Source of the DNA: Voacanga thouarsii
Taxonomy: Eukaryota; Streptophyta; Magnoliopsida; Gentianales; Apocynaceae
Direction: 5' to 3'
DNA: 64,000 nucleotides
Assembly (NCBI GenBank): GCA_026120185.1
Contig: JANUWF010001050.1
Location: forward strand, 248,001-312,000
Shown: positions 1-12,293 of the stretch, one piece after another
Numbering within the stretch: the first letter of the stretch is position 1
How the letters are laid out: the number at the start of each line of letters is the position of its first letter
Program-made: the position numbers and the translations under genes
The notes under the pieces: model-generated
Databases searched by the model: none
Told to the model about the DNA's origin: nothing
The model's input: only the letters and a program-made list of their open reading frames with translations

Positions 1-1100
1 ACACCGACCATTATTGGCAGTAACAATTGACTGAGAATCTAATCAATACGATATTTGTTTAAGTGCAACAGAAGTAAAGCTGGTTCTCATAAAGTTTCAA
101 AACAAAGTAATAATATCAAGGGTCTCTGCCTGCTATGTCAATTTCTACAGTCCGGAAAATTCTAAAAAGCCAAAATCTTTTATTAAAGTTGGAAAAGCAC
201 TTACACATTAATTTACCAGAATTAGCTTACAATCTTCAAAGAGTTCTTGGAGGATGTACAATTGGGGAACCGTCCTTGGCGTTAAATTGCACCTATATCA
301 AATACTATTCCAAATGAACTTCTGTCATTTCATATACAGACAAAACCACCGGTCAATTCCTTTTGAAGTTGCAGAACATTTTAAAAGACATAAAAGGAAT
401 AATTTTAAATTTCTAGGTTACTTCATCTGGTATCATAGAACTACAAAACAATGCCTACTCATTCCTGTCTTGCTGAATTCCAGATATCAAGTGTTTTACA
501 GAACTAAACACATTAATCCAAAATGTAAAATCTACCCAACAATTGTATGGCATTGAACAAAATTTTCAACTAGTATATTTGCAATGCAACAGAGAGTATA
601 CATGCATGAGCTAATGTACAACTGATAAGAGATTGAGCAGAAAGGGATGAAGATCAAGGGCAGGAAGCAGCGACAGTTGACATGGAACTTTAAGTCAGAA
701 TTTCATATTAATCTGGCGGTTCTACTTCTGCACCTGCCACCAGCTAACATGGTTTGTTGCTATTTTCTTCACTCCTTTTACGCTAAAACAAAACAACTTG
801 CATACACCACATATAGCACTGATCTGTAAAAAACCAGTTCTGAACAGGCACAGTATGTTTGACCCAAGATATGGTTCCTGAATCAAGACAGCAAACATAT
901 AAAACAGAACTAGTTTCACAAATAGGATATATGGTACATATACAAAATTATTACAGTATATGTTTGAAAGTGTGCCTATCTTTGCAAAAGCTGGGGTCAT
1001 TACATTCAAACTAAAAAAGAGAAGAGCATATAGAATTGGCATATCTGCCACTAGTCCTTGGGGAAGGTAGGAGGCAGACATGTTGCCAGATTCCTGAACC
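1..1100. other. Gene-free flank downstream of EXO70
   Basis: I see no convincing coding region here; short open frames have no recognisable motif. The part next to 1101 is expected to contain the 3' untranslated region of the minus-strand EXO70 gene. Positions 1-600 may belong to an intron or flank of a neighbour outside the window. Confidence 0.5.
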
Positions 1101-3185
1101 CTAGCTGCTTTTCCTTCTCAAATGGTGCAGAATAAGAGGTACTCCTTCAAATAGATGTGACAAGTAATTCTCTAAATCCTCAGAAGAGTACTTTATATAT
1201 TTACCAGCATGCCTTCCACTCTCTAGATGACTTCCAAACCTCCCCATAAACGATCTGTACGCTGGAATAAGTTTTTCCGAAATAGATATCCTAAGCTCAT
1301 CCCGAAGCTGCGCATCAGGGACCTTCCAAGCTGTTTGGATTCTATAAATATCTTCAAAACAAGCATTAAAATTCTTAAACCTATCCTTCAAGACCACCTT
1401 TGAGGTAATACTTGAGCTCCCTCCTATACCTTCATCCTTCAAACAAGACAGCACCTTGCTCCATGAAGTTCTGAGGTAACTGGTAGCATGCTGTCGAATT
1501 TGACCCCGCCGCCTACGTATCCAATTATCACCCAAGAGATTCCGAAGTTCGGAATCTTTTACTTTTTGAACAATGTAAAGTATATTATTCATCAAAAACA
1601 CATATTGCAACCCACCATCCTCGTACATTCTTGATTTCTCCTCAAGATTTGATTCCAGAGACTTTATCAAAGACAGCAAGCGCAGTGCTATAGGACTTCT
1701 GTTCTCTATCTCTCTATTATCCCCATCATTTACCCTCAAATTCTCAGTTTCTGATACTTCCTCCAAATTTTCCAATAGCACATTAAGAGTATCGCTGTAA
1801 TCCACGAGCAATTTCACATAGTTCATCACATAGCGTGTCAGGGGATGAATCTCACCGTACTGTACAGGTCTCCTTGATGTCTCACCCTGAACAGCATTCT
1901 CAAACTCCACAAAAGTCCCAATGGCAGCCTCTCCCAATCCATCCAACACTCCTTTGGCCTCACTGCATACCATTTCACCTGCTTCTTCATCATTAAAGAG
2001 CCCCTGCAAGTCAGGCAAAACATTGGATAATGCATCATACATATCAAGGATCCTAAACAATTTCTCTGACGACCTTCTACCAATGGCAACAGCCTCCCCA
2101 AAATTCAAGAGCTGCATCACGCACCCTTTGGCCGTCTCTATAAAGCAAACCTCTTTAATCAAGTCCGACTCTGCAAATATCTCCTCGCAAAGGTTCTTTT
2201 CAGCAGCTAATAGAATCCTGACCACAATCTTTACAGAGTGAATCCATTTCTTCATTTTCTCATCCAAAGATTTCCATTCTATCCTCTGAACTTCCTCAAT
2301 GCTCAGCTTCTCAACCCCAAGGATAGACATACACTCATCAAACACATCACGGCGGACACTTGAGTACACCTGGCAGCACTCTTTTTCATATCCAGCCCGG
2401 ATCATTCTGTCCGCAATTTCTTTAAGCTCCATAATGGCGTCAGGATTAATCAAATCAAGCGCGACATCATCACCTCCGAGGCTGAGGCCACGCACACGGC
2501 GGTTGTACCTGCCGCTGCTTACATCATCATGATCGGCAAAGCTAGTGGTGCCGGCACCAGTGGCAGAGTCAAAATCAGGTATTTCAGTGATGCCTTCCAC
2601 AGAATTCGACGTTGAGAGAGAAGAGAGTCGGATCATGGACCCGTGAAGCCGGTCAAGGTCGAGAGGGACGGTGTTGCGGATAAGGATGTGGCGAAACTCA
2701 TCCTCCAGCCTAGTCATCGCCAACTGAAGGGCGCTCTCAGCCCGGTCCCCGACATCATCCTCAGGCATTCCCGAAGGCGGCTCTAGGGATAAATCCTCCG
2801 TCAATTGAATGATCTCATCAACAGCAGCGAGATAATCCTCGTTAGATAAATCACCGTCCGGGACACCATTAGAGTCCCACCGCAGGATCATCTGCTCGGC
2901 AGCCTCAAATCGGGGATCCACAGGAGCCCTTGACGACGACGAATCATCATCATCACCACATCCACCGGAAGGCGACGAGAACCCACACGAGGAAACAGCG
3001 CCGGCAGCTGAGGCTGCGGAGGATGACGTCAGCATGAGGTCAGAGAAATTCGACAAACGGGTATCGATGGTGGAGAAGAGAAGAATCATATCATCTGTGT
3101 TAACGTTTTTGGAGGAATTAAGACTCTTGACGATCTGTTGAGCTGCCGCTAAGACCTTTTGTTGTCCATCTACAGTCCCCGCCAT
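1101..3185 (-). CDS. EXO70 exocyst subunit, EXO70D-like
   Basis: A complete intronless reading frame of 694 residues. EXO70 is a subunit of the exocyst, the complex that tethers secretory vesicles to the plasma membrane, and plants have many paralogues. The N-terminal part (about 1-140) has a low-complexity Ser/Asp stretch, then [13 protein letters not shown] followed by an AVDEI motif as in the D clade. The Exo70 domain fills roughly residues 260-690, with family signatures such as [57 protein letters not shown] and the C-terminal [20 protein letters not shown]. Length fits plant EXO70 proteins (about 600-700). The start is the first Met after a GA-rich leader. Placement in clade D rather than B is by memory of motifs and is the uncertain part. 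Exocyst membership is family knowledge. Confidence 0.93.
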   Translation of the reverse strand: MAGTVDGQQKVLAAAQQIVKSLNSSKNVNTDDMILLFSTIDTRLSNFSDLMLTSSSAASAAGAVSSCGFSSPSGGCGDDDDSSSSRAPVDPRFEAAEQMILRWDSNGVPDGDLSNEDYLAAVDEIIQLTEDLSLEPPSGMPEDDVGDRAESALQLAMTRLEDEFRHILIRNTVPLDLDRLHGSMIRLSSLSTSNSVEGITEIPDFDSATGAGTTSFADHDDVSSGRYNRRVRGLSLGGDDVALDLINPDAIMELKEIADRMIRAGYEKECCQVYSSVRRDVFDECMSILGVEKLSIEEVQRIEWKSLDEKMKKWIHSVKIVVRILLAAEKNLCEEIFAESDLIKEVCFIETAKGCVMQLLNFGEAVAIGRRSSEKLFRILDMYDALSNVLPDLQGLFNDEEAGEMVCSEAKGVLDGLGEAAIGTFVEFENAVQGETSRRPVQYGEIHPLTRYVMNYVKLLVDYSDTLNVLLENLEEVSETENLRVNDGDNREIENRSPIALRLLSLIKSLESNLEEKSRMYEDGGLQYVFLMNNILYIVQKVKDSELRNLLGDNWIRRRRGQIRQHATSYLRTSWSKVLSCLKDEGIGGSSSITSKVVLKDRFKNFNACFEDIYRIQTAWKVPDAQLRDELRISISEKLIPAYRSFMGRFGSHLESGRHAGKYIKYSSEDLENYLSHLFEGVPLILHHLRRKSS

Positions 3186-3262
3186 TTAACCTTTCTTCCT
3201 TCCCCTCTCTCTCTTTTCCCTCTCACCCCTGTTTTCTCCCTCCCTCTTTCTCTCTGTACGTA
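3186..3262 (-). promoter_or_regulatory. GA-rich 5' leader of EXO70
   Basis: Directly upstream of the EXO70 start the minus strand is a run of GA/GGGA repeats (CT-rich on the plus strand). Such purine-rich leaders are common in plant 5' untranslated regions. No clear TATA box was identified within the next 200 bases. Confidence 0.4.
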
Positions 3263-3781
3263 CGTATGGGGATATAGAAATAGGGTTTATGTACAGGGAA
3301 ATTAGTTATAGAAAAAAGATTTTGGGAATGAAATTAGGGTTTGGAGGGAAGAGAATTTAGGCAGTAGGCTTGAGATAGGGGCGAAAGGAGAAAGGGCTCA
3401 GTCAGAGTAGAGTAGCGGGATGAGAGTTGAAAGATGAAACGCCCGATGATGAATGCTGATGATGATGTTGTTGTGTCCATTTCTCGGTGACCGTCTGTGT
3501 ACACGTACGAAACTATTGTCGCCAGTTTGGTCAGGCATCCAGCAAACGTTACCAACAGTGTGAAAGCGGCTTCGTCCTCTACGTTTCTTAGACAAATTCA
3601 ACTAAATGGAACTAGGGAGTGAAAAACACGATTTAGGTCTACTTTCTTGGCTTTGTTTTCTTTTTTTCCCCTTCTACTCTCCATCCTTCGCGATTTGTTT
3701 CACTTCTTTTAAAAAATATATATATATTATAGGCACATTTCAAGGACAAGTACAACTACCCTTACTGGATTGGAGATTCAA

Positions 3782-3785
<4 letters not shown>

Positions 3786-3814
<29 letters not shown>
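3786..3814. repeat. (TA)n microsatellite
   Basis: A pure TA dinucleotide run between the EXO70 promoter and the 3' end of the HAD-family gene. The surrounding 3.3-4.17 kb stretch is AT-rich and otherwise shows no gene. Confidence 0.9.
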
Positions 3815-3816
<2 letters not shown>

Positions 3817-4174
3817 AAAAAAAACTTCTTTACAATAACAATACTACAATTACTTCTTATGTTCTAAAAAAAATTAATTTGTATATTTTTAATGGGTGCT
3901 AAAAGTATTTTTTAAAACTTCTCTAGTATATAATGCATTATTTGAAAATAATCTATTTGATGATACTATATTATTTTGTATCATCATGATAATGAAATTT
4001 TACACAAATAATTTATTTACGTAGATAGTGCATGCATTCTTGTTAATAGATTTTATGAAATTTGCATATGTTGGTCACAAGTGAAGAGAGTACTTTTTGT
4101 TTGGGAAATTAAAGTGTAAAAGCTTCTGTCTTGGATTACAGCAAGCAACTTTCAAGTAAGAAGTGCCACTGCAA

Positions 4175-7100
4175 TTAAGGTATGCCCTCTCTTCTCATAA
4201 TGTATTCCACTGCTTCTTCAACTGTGTCAACTACCTGCATGACGGCTATAGTTAACAATGGCAGGAGATTATTTCAATCGTAGGTCAAAGAATAAGTGTT
4301 TAAACAGGTAATACATTTGCTTCATTTGGCTTAGTTTCAAAATGCCGTCAAATTATGCAGCCAATATAAACAGTTCTCAGAGAAAGCTAGAGAATATCAT
4401 TAAATTGATAATCCTCTATAGAGATTATGGTGCGAGGTTCATTTGAAGGGCCTTAGACGGATGGTAATGATCTAAGTCAGTCATACCAGACTTACCAAAT
4501 TAGCTGGATATTCTGCATCATTTTCTACTTGTCTGAAAACTCCTGTCCGCGTTAAAATTGAAAACCAAGGATGTCCAGCCTGGCCAAAAAAGAAAAGAGG
4601 AGATTCCGCAAAGTAAGTTTATCTAGACAATGCCAAACCAATTGAAGATAATACAAGTTCGAGCAACTTCTGTGCGACTGGACTCGAGAAAAAATTGTAG
4701 AGTCAAACCTGCCTTGCACCTTTGATGTCAACAGGAGGATTGTCACCAATCATATACAAGGTTTCAAAAGCATGTAATGCCATGTCTCCACTTTCCTGGA
4801 TGATATCACCAGGACATAAGGATGCCCTAAGATGCCTCAAAATTATTTCAGCATTTCTGAAAACAAAGGGATTTGGCTTCCCAAAAATGGTATACTCCAA
4901 CGGTTTGTGGTGAATTCTGCAGAGTTCACATGAAAATATATTTGCATCATCCATGGATGCCGTTACACATGAGGAAATAGTTTGAATACAATAATCTTTT
5001 TGAAATTCTGAATAGCACTCCTCAAGGGTGAGGAATAGCACCGGAGAAGTAAGATCAATGGTGTCTCACTTAGTAAGGGGCAACGATTTCTCCAGTTCTG
5101 CTTTCCCACTGGCTAGAACTAAAATTTGCTCACACTTCAGATACCAACCAAAAAGTAAAATCAAGGAGTAGGCTGGCCTTTCAGTGATACATTTCAAGTC
5201 CCACCTAGGAATCCAAAGTGGAGATAGCACCAATGTGTAAGCCTTTTTTAACTTCCTGCTGTAGTTGAGTAGTGCAGAAATCATAAAGCGACCCACTTGT
5301 TTTGCTTTTATCTTGTTATTAATGATGCTGACTGGGATAGAATGAATGCAATTAAGACTTGAATCTTTTTCATGCTCAATTGCTGTCTTGTATTTCTTTA
5401 ACCTCAGTACTGTAAATTGTGCACTACATACTCTCATCCAAAATTTCCCAAAATTTCAAGCCTTTTTCTCCCCCAGATCTAGTGGACAATCAAAAGACAT
5501 ATGCGTTGCCCAAAGCTTCATGCTCCAAAAGGCCCATTCAACACCTCTCTTTCTCAATAATTAACAGAGTAAACTTTAATCCAACTGAAGAAGACTGACT
5601 AAGAACTCAAATCTCTTCCCGGTTCAGCTCCAAAAGATATCTGTTAGTCCCATCTTACACGTGGGATGAGGGCAGTGATACAATTGCATTATCAAAACTT
5701 TGTGTTTGGAACACCACTTTGAAGTTATCCTCAATACAACTGGCGAATGGCAGAATCTCCAAATGATACAGATACTAATCTTACCTGTTGAATACACTTT
5801 CAAGCGCAATTCTGAATGCACCCATACCAAGTCTCTCAGAAGGAAATGCTGCCTATCCTAAGAAGACAACTGATTAGCATGTTCTGAAAAACAATGGAAA
5901 CTAATGAAGAAGAGAAACTCTACCAGCTACTGTAAAAAAATTACACAGAAGAATCAGAAGCACACAGCAGCACAAAAGCAGCAAGTAAATATATAAACTT
6001 TGCATGTTAGCCACATTGGCATGCTACATGCTGACTCAGAAAAGATGAATAACCCATATCCCAATCAGTTTGGGATCTCAGCTGTCCATGTTGCTCCTAA
6101 GGTATGCTCGTCAAGCTAAATTTGAATCTTCATGATTAAAATCATAGATGAAAAGCAAGTCTCATCCTTCCAGTAAAAGATTAGAGAAGTTCTCATAGTT
6201 GGAAATGGCTGATACTCCATTGTGGTCTTGCAACTCAAATGAAAATCTCTGAAGGTTAAACTATAAATGCCTTAATGGATTCACTGACCTGGTATTGAAG
6301 ATCATCAGCAGCAAAATACAAGGGTGGCTGAAACTCATTCTCCTTCCCGTAAAGACCTCCGGAAGTTAAAATGTCACAAAGGACCTGATTTATGAGATAG
6401 TATAACAAGAGATTTTAAAAGACCCGAGTCATAAAAATGCATAAAAAGAATGAAAACGAATACTAAAAACAAATAGGCAAATGAAAAAAAAATATAATAC
6501 TAGACAAATCCTAGAGGTAAGTTTCTATAGATATAGATGTTGAAGAAAGGGGTTGGAATCTCTCCACCAGTTATTCATAAAAAGAAAAAATTTCCTGTTA
6601 TTTGATTGTGTTCCAACTTTGTACAAGTGAACATAAAGCAGGTGGGGGCTGGGGGAGAGGGGGGGGTGGGAAAAAGAAAGAAAGATCAGCCAACGCAAGG
6701 AACAAGACTCCTTACTTGTGACAAGTGTTCATACCTCCTATAAACCAAATGAGTATCTGTTATTTGAGTAGCAGGTAGCACAGGAGCCATCAAAAATCTC
6801 GAAGTTCTAGCAGTTTGCATTTCAAAACTATATTTTCATGCTTACTTCTTTAATCAAAAAGCTAACTGGAATCCTCTGCATTTCAAAACTATGTTTTCTT
6901 GCTTACTTCTTTAATCGAAAAGCTAACTGGAATCCTCTAACTAATATCGTTGTGGTCATAACAATACTGATTTACCATCCATTATTTGTTATATGAGACA
7001 AAATATGTCTTATTGTGCTGTGAAGCATACATGTAGAAACAGGAGAAATATCTGCAGCAAAAAACAGGCAAAGCAAATACATACAATCTCCATTTTTAGT

Positions 7101-10100
7101 GACTTTTAGCTAAGTCCAAGATCTCAGCTCAACAGATAACAAATTTCCTTCAATTCCTGACGAAGAAATCTCTTTCATGCAGAGGCCCCTTGGGTGGGGG
7201 AAATCAAACCTATAGGCCTTTTTGATCTGGGTAAGGTGAGGAAACATGCTTGAGGAATTGAATCTACAAACCAAAAGCGGACATAGTTACCTACCCCCAG
7301 CACCATAATTCTGTTACAGTTTTTGCATACAAGAAACATCTTGTAATTTCTTAGAGAAAACTTATTAATGTGCTATAGCAGCCAAATAGCTCCACAATAC
7401 ATTTATTTTCATAAGATTGAATGACACTATCAGAAATAAACCAAATTTATGCACAAGAAACAAAGGTCAAAGAGGTAAGGATCCTAGGATGTACATTGTA
7501 AAATGTACCTGAATATCTCTTCCCCAATCAACAGGATCACTGACAATAAATGCTGCCTTAACTTTGTCTGAGGAAACATTAAATCCTGTATTCAACTCAG
7601 CAGAATTTGGCTTCTTCAATGCGTGCTCAGTTTTCCAGCTTTTGTATTGAGCTACAGGGTCAATATTATCAAAGTATGATGCATACTCTTCCAATGAAAT
7701 AACTTTTCTGCACACAATTCCAACTCAAGTACCAAGGTGAGTGGAAGTGAATGCCAAGACCTTTTCAGGTACTTAAACCATCAGAATGGCATATGTAAGC
7801 TTAAAACTTACTGGAAGCCATATTCAGACATCACTGCTGCAGGTTCCCCTTTCCCGGTGGCAACAATGAACTCATTCTCAAACCTACCCCAAAAAAATAA
7901 ATATAGTCTTAATGGTCTTGTATTAGTTTTTCAATGGTACTTTTATTTTTTTCCATATTGACGGTTATGTTTGCCATTTCAATCAGATGGGCGTTACGAA
8001 GGAAAACCTGTGAGGGTGTCTCCCACACTTGTAACTCATTTTAGGTCTATCATAGTCATTTTCTTGAGTAAAATTTAGCTGCTTTCCACTGCATTACTGG
8101 TTCAAAAACACCAACCTAGCCGTTAATTCATCCTTAAACATATTCTTTTCGTTTTTTTCTTAATATTTGCCTACATACATATGAAGTTAAACTACAATTG
8201 ATCTCTTCCCTCCTTTGGGATTGTCAAAGAGAACTTTACGTAGAACGGGGCAGAAAAATCACTTCTACAGAATCAATTTCCTTTCTCCAAAAAGAAAAAA
8301 GGAACAAAAGGGAATGGAAGTTGTAAAATAGATCTTGGTTCGGCGAAATCTGCTGAATGGGTCGTGAAATAATTTCTTTGATTAAGCATCAAGGTAGATA
8401 AAAATTGTGGCATATAAATATGTCATTAGCTTAGATATTATCTTCTTATACAAAATTATTGATGCAAAAGAACACAGAATTCAAACAAAAAGTTCCCTAT
8501 ATACCTCATGCTTTTGATTCATTACCTAAAAGAAAAAAAATTTACTACACAACAACCTATCATTATCCCATGTAACTTAAGAATCAAGAATTTTATTTGC
8601 CAGTGTGTGATACAATCAACAGTTTAGTATGCAACAATGCACATTTATTTTCATACTATAATTTTGTTAAATATCTATTCATCCAATAAAAAAGGTGAGC
8701 AGAGAGCTACACAAATAAACAGCCATGAATTTTCACCTGGAAACAACTAGATGTTCTATGGCCAGACATTGGCATAAATTTTCTCCATAACAGATTATAC
8801 TTGAACAAAATTGTATGCTAATACCTTTTACTTATATCAATAATTATCCATGAAGTAAAACCTTTCTGATGAATTAGTTCTTCAAAACCATAATTTTACA
8901 TTTCTACTTGGCCGCCAAAAAAAAAAAAAAAAGGAAACTCATTGAAGGAAAAGTAGAAAACTTGAAGGAGATCAAGACTTAGTGCAAAACCAGTGAGATG
9001 GAAAAACTTATTCAAAGGTATCAAATAATGCAACACAATTACCTTTTCAGCAAGCTTCTGAAAGGTGAATGCCCTTGTACGATCTACATCATAGCACAAG
9101 AATATTACTCTTCCACAATTATGAACTTTAAAAAAAAGGTGAATGCCCTTGTACGATCTAAAAAGCAACCACACACTTTTTCTTTTTTTTTTTTATAAAG
9201 AGCCGCATCCTTTACCTGCATAATCCAACAGCTTAAACTGCAGTTACAACCTTATTATCTAATCTTAACTTGCTGGAGAGAAGAGTAATTAATTTATCGT
9301 CTAACATGTTCCTTGATTTGTTGGCCATTTCCTCTTTCTTGGGTGGTTCAAGCTTGTGAACATTCTATGAGATAGGGGCAAGAATCTAAAAGCTTAAACT
9401 CTGAGCGAACAGAGTAATGTGAATATATCCATGCATAGGAAAATGTATGGCTGAATTGCCATTCACATATAGTATGAAGCCAACTATTTTAAAATAGTAC
9501 CTGAGAAGGTAAAATCCGGATGCCTAGAAGTTCACTCAACTCCAAGGCTCTTCTAGACTCTGGGATACCACCTCCTACAGAAAGCAAATTAAAAGCAATT
9601 ATTCACCATTCTACTGGATGCATTACCAAAGGCTTTGGCATTAGTCAACTTTTTGCAAAGCAGAATTGCAGGTATAATAGAGGAAGCCAAAAAAAGGTCA
9701 AAAAGCATAAGCATGCTGAAATTCATGAAAAGGTATGCTCAAAGGTCAAGTCAGAACATTAAGGATACACTTGAATGATTGGTCCTTCTGAATCGATACA
9801 ATCAAGCTTCGAATAAAACTAAATAAGGTATGCAGATTACTTTAATGCCTCAAATCATAGAAGAGAGGAGGTATATGGTGTCATACTTACATATATGAAA
9901 CTAGAAAACTGAGACTTTGGACTAGTTACCATTTCTAGACAGTTCAATAGGATTTCAACCAATGCCTACAATTAAAAAAAAAAAAAAGAAGAAGAAGCAA
10001 TTTTCTTTAATAATTTTTATCAGAGAAGCAAAAATACTCTTCTTCCAACAACATAAGTTAAAATAAGAAGTAGGCTTACACTAACCATTTGTCAGAAACA

Positions 10101-10976
10101 GAAAAGGAATCTTTAAAAGACCTGCAAAACAGCAGTAATCAGCTCCATGTGACACAATGAGAGCATCATAGCCATCAAGTTCCTCAAAACCAAACAAAAC
10201 CACAATATTGTTTTAGAATTCGTAATGCACACAATAACTCAAAAACTTCCCGATGGAAAATAGTAAAACCGGAAGAAAATATTAGAGTTAATCCTAAAAA
10301 TCACAAATGATCAACGACCAGTATCTTAAAAAGGCATTTCGTTAAAAAAAAATAAAAAGAAATATTTTCTCTATTGATGAACATTATTTCATGCAGTATG
10401 TATACTGTTATGCAATGTAGAATGTATCAACATCAGCTTCTCCGCATTGCTTTCAAATGAGAAATTTCAACACTTCTCTAGATATTTCAATTGTCAACAA
10501 AATTATAGACAGCCAAAAACTTCACAAAAAAGAATCTAAACAATAAAATCTCTTAAAAAAGTATAATTCAATTACCGGAATCATCATACAATCTTCGAAG
10601 TGCTCCCGGCGAATTTCCAATTGGTGTCCGGCCTCGGAGTATAACTCCGTCTATATCAAACGCTATTCCAAACGGACTTCTGGGAGACCACAATTTAATT
10701 CTTCTCAAAGCCACGCCACCAGTTAAAAAGCAACAAAATTACAACAAACTATTCCCCAATCCTTCCTTCATCGCAGTTTTTTTGTAGAACTACAGAATCA
10801 GTAAACATTGTTTTCCCAAATTTCAAGTATTTCATGAAAGTGAACAGATTATCAGTTCAGTAACTATGAAGTGCAGCGTGAGCGTGAATGTGACGTTTAG
10901 CATACCGTTGGTGGGAGATTGAGCAGAAAGCTCGAAGCTGTGAGAGCTGAAATGGCGTTTTAGAGTGGAATTTCAT
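4175..10976 (-). CDS. HAD-superfamily hydrolase, CECR5/HDHD5-like, 12 exons
   Basis: Coding exons on the minus strand, in order: 10906-10976, 10576-10703, 10086-10121, 9501-9574, 9043-9083, 7812-7883, 7509-7707, 6289-6384, 5785-5852, 4709-4916, 4496-4579, 4175-4234. All introns are GT-AG, all phases match, and the sum is 1137 nt (378 residues plus TAA). HAD motif I is FDIDGVILRG (Asp40 and Asp42), motif II FLTNG (Thr77), the motif III lysine lies in FGKPNPFVF (Lys275), and motif IV is IGDNPPVDIKGA (Asp320, Asp325), so the catalytic set is intact. The family (TIGR01456-type, human HDHD5/CECR5) is predicted to be phosphatase-like and often mitochondrial; the substrate is unknown. The N-terminus lacks acidic residues in its first 39 positions and has several Arg/Lys and Ser, which suits an organelle presequence (inference). 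The first exon is only 85 bp from a retrotransposon LTR. Confidence 0.92.
6640..6671. repeat. G-rich tract in intron
   Basis: A run of G-tracts on the plus strand (C-tracts in the transcript of the minus-strand gene) in the intron between exons 7 and 8. It is low-complexity sequence with no other visible feature. Confidence 0.6.
6817..6938. repeat. 61-bp tandem duplication in intron
   Basis: Two adjacent near-identical 61-bp units (6817-6877 and 6878-6938) lie in the intron between exons 7 and 8 of the HAD-family gene. They differ at only a few bases. No coding or splice role is visible. Confidence 0.85.
9061..9160. repeat. 26-bp direct repeat copying the exon 5 acceptor
   Basis: A 26-bp sequence at 9061-9086, which spans the 5' half of exon 5 and its splice acceptor, is repeated exactly at 9135-9160 inside the upstream intron. 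The second copy is preceded on the minus strand by a T-rich tract and an AG, so it resembles a decoy acceptor with the first eight codons of the exon. Confidence 0.85.
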
Positions 10977-11060
10977 TCTCCAAGTCCTCTGGCTCTGGCG
11001 TTTGGTTACCGCTGCAAATATAACCACCGCCGTACAACTTTTTTTTTTTTAAATTATATT

Positions 11061-11402
11061 TGTTATGAATTATTGGAATCTCCATTAATTAGTGGAGGCT
11101 CCACTAATTATGGATTTATGTGAATTATTAAAAGATTTTTATGGATGTCCACCATTTAGTGGAGACACCATTAATTGAAGATGATGTATGCCATGATGTA
11201 TTTCACTAATTAGAGCTCTATAAATAGAGCTATTCTCTAAGCTTGTAATACACCATCATTTTGTGAAAGAAAGATTAGTGAAAGAAATATTAGAGAAAGA
11301 AAGAGAGAAGTTTGAAGAGAAATTCTTGTGCAAAGAATAGTTAGAGTTTTCTTAGTGTGTAGTGGGTAGATTTTATTCTAACACTACCCTAATTTTATAA
11401 CA
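11061..11402 (+). repeat. 5' LTR of the RKD-carrying Copia element
   Basis: 342 bp, starting TGTTATGAATT and ending TATAACA. It contains a TATA-like CTCTATAAATAGAG about mid-length, which would be the element promoter on the plus strand, pointing away from the HAD-family gene. Confidence 0.92.
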
Positions 11403-11424
11403 CGTTATCAGCACGAGTCTCTGC
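11403..11424 (+). other. Primer binding site region
   Basis: Immediately inside the 5' LTR is CGTTATCAGCACGAG, the position and type of sequence used by many plant Copia elements as primer binding site. Assignment is by position and memory of the motif. Confidence 0.6.
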
Positions 11425-11609
11425 CGTTATTAAAGCCAGAAGACAGGTACGCATTTATTGATCTCGCTAAATTCGAATTTGTAGCCCTTGATATTTCTGA
11501 AAACAAAATTTTATATGTCATACAAAAATGCATCTAAATGCTAAAAAAAGGGAGATCCATATGTCATGTGGATAAAAAGAAAGATTTGACCACCGAAGAT
11601 GGTCGTACT

Positions 11610-12050
11610 ACCCACTGTATACGGTATGAATGGTTGCACTCGAAGTTGCAAGATTGTAAAACCGTGAACTCCAGTAATGTATAAAACTACATCTTAGTTA
11701 AAAATTTTGCGGAGAAAAAGTTACTGATGAAGTTATATTGGAGAAGACATTCTCCACTTTTCATACCTCGAATATTGTCCTGCGAGTAACAATATCGAGA
11801 AAAATGGTATCCCAAATTGACAAATTTAACATGAGTTATTATTGAGAAATCATGAAGCCGGATGAGCCGGCTCAACGAGCACTCCCGAAGTGAATGTCTG
11901 TTGGCTCCAGTGAAGCCATCGTTATAGTCGTAGTTGTGGCGGTGGCCGTGGTTATGGTCATGGACACACTCGATATTTCCTTTATCATAGAGAAATACGG
12001 CCACCGAAGTGGAACGAGAAAAGATAATAAGGGAAAAAGATATTTCCATT
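11610..12050 (+). pseudogene. Copia gag remnant
   Basis: Plus-strand translation across shifting frames gives pieces of a UBN2-type gag: WLHSKLQDCKTV, then EKVTDEVILEKTFSTFH, then a Gly/Arg-rich basic segment (GGGRGYGHGH) and a KWNEKR end. In intact relatives this basic segment precedes the CCHC zinc knuckle. Here the gag breaks off at about 12050, where the antisense RKD-like block begins. At least two frameshifts and several stops are present. Confidence 0.75.
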
Positions 12051-12293
12051 AATAATAAGCATCATATCTTTTATTCATATCACTAATGTTCATATGAACT
12101 TGAGGATACATGCTTATAGTTGCTCTTTTGTAATTGAGTGACAAATGTAAGATGAAGGTTTGTAATTGTTCTTTTTCAATATTTACATTAGAGGAAACTA
12201 AACAATTAGTAATTATGGACTTCGACTCCTCTTTTTCGACATCCTCCTCCTTTTCTTTCCCCTTTGAGCCGAGCATCGAGACTAGCATCGGAA

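Noticed and set aside
1921..2532. Plus-strand frames of 106 and 77 codons
   Set aside because: Antisense shadows of the EXO70 coding sequence.
5066..5437. 123-codon minus-strand frame
   Set aside because: It lies wholly in the intron between exons 9 and 10 and has no recognised domain; the exon phases fit without it.
8896..9198. Open frames around 9.0-9.2 kb with hydrophobic content
   Set aside because: Wrong frame or strand for the real exon 9043-9083 of the HAD-family gene; the rest is intron.
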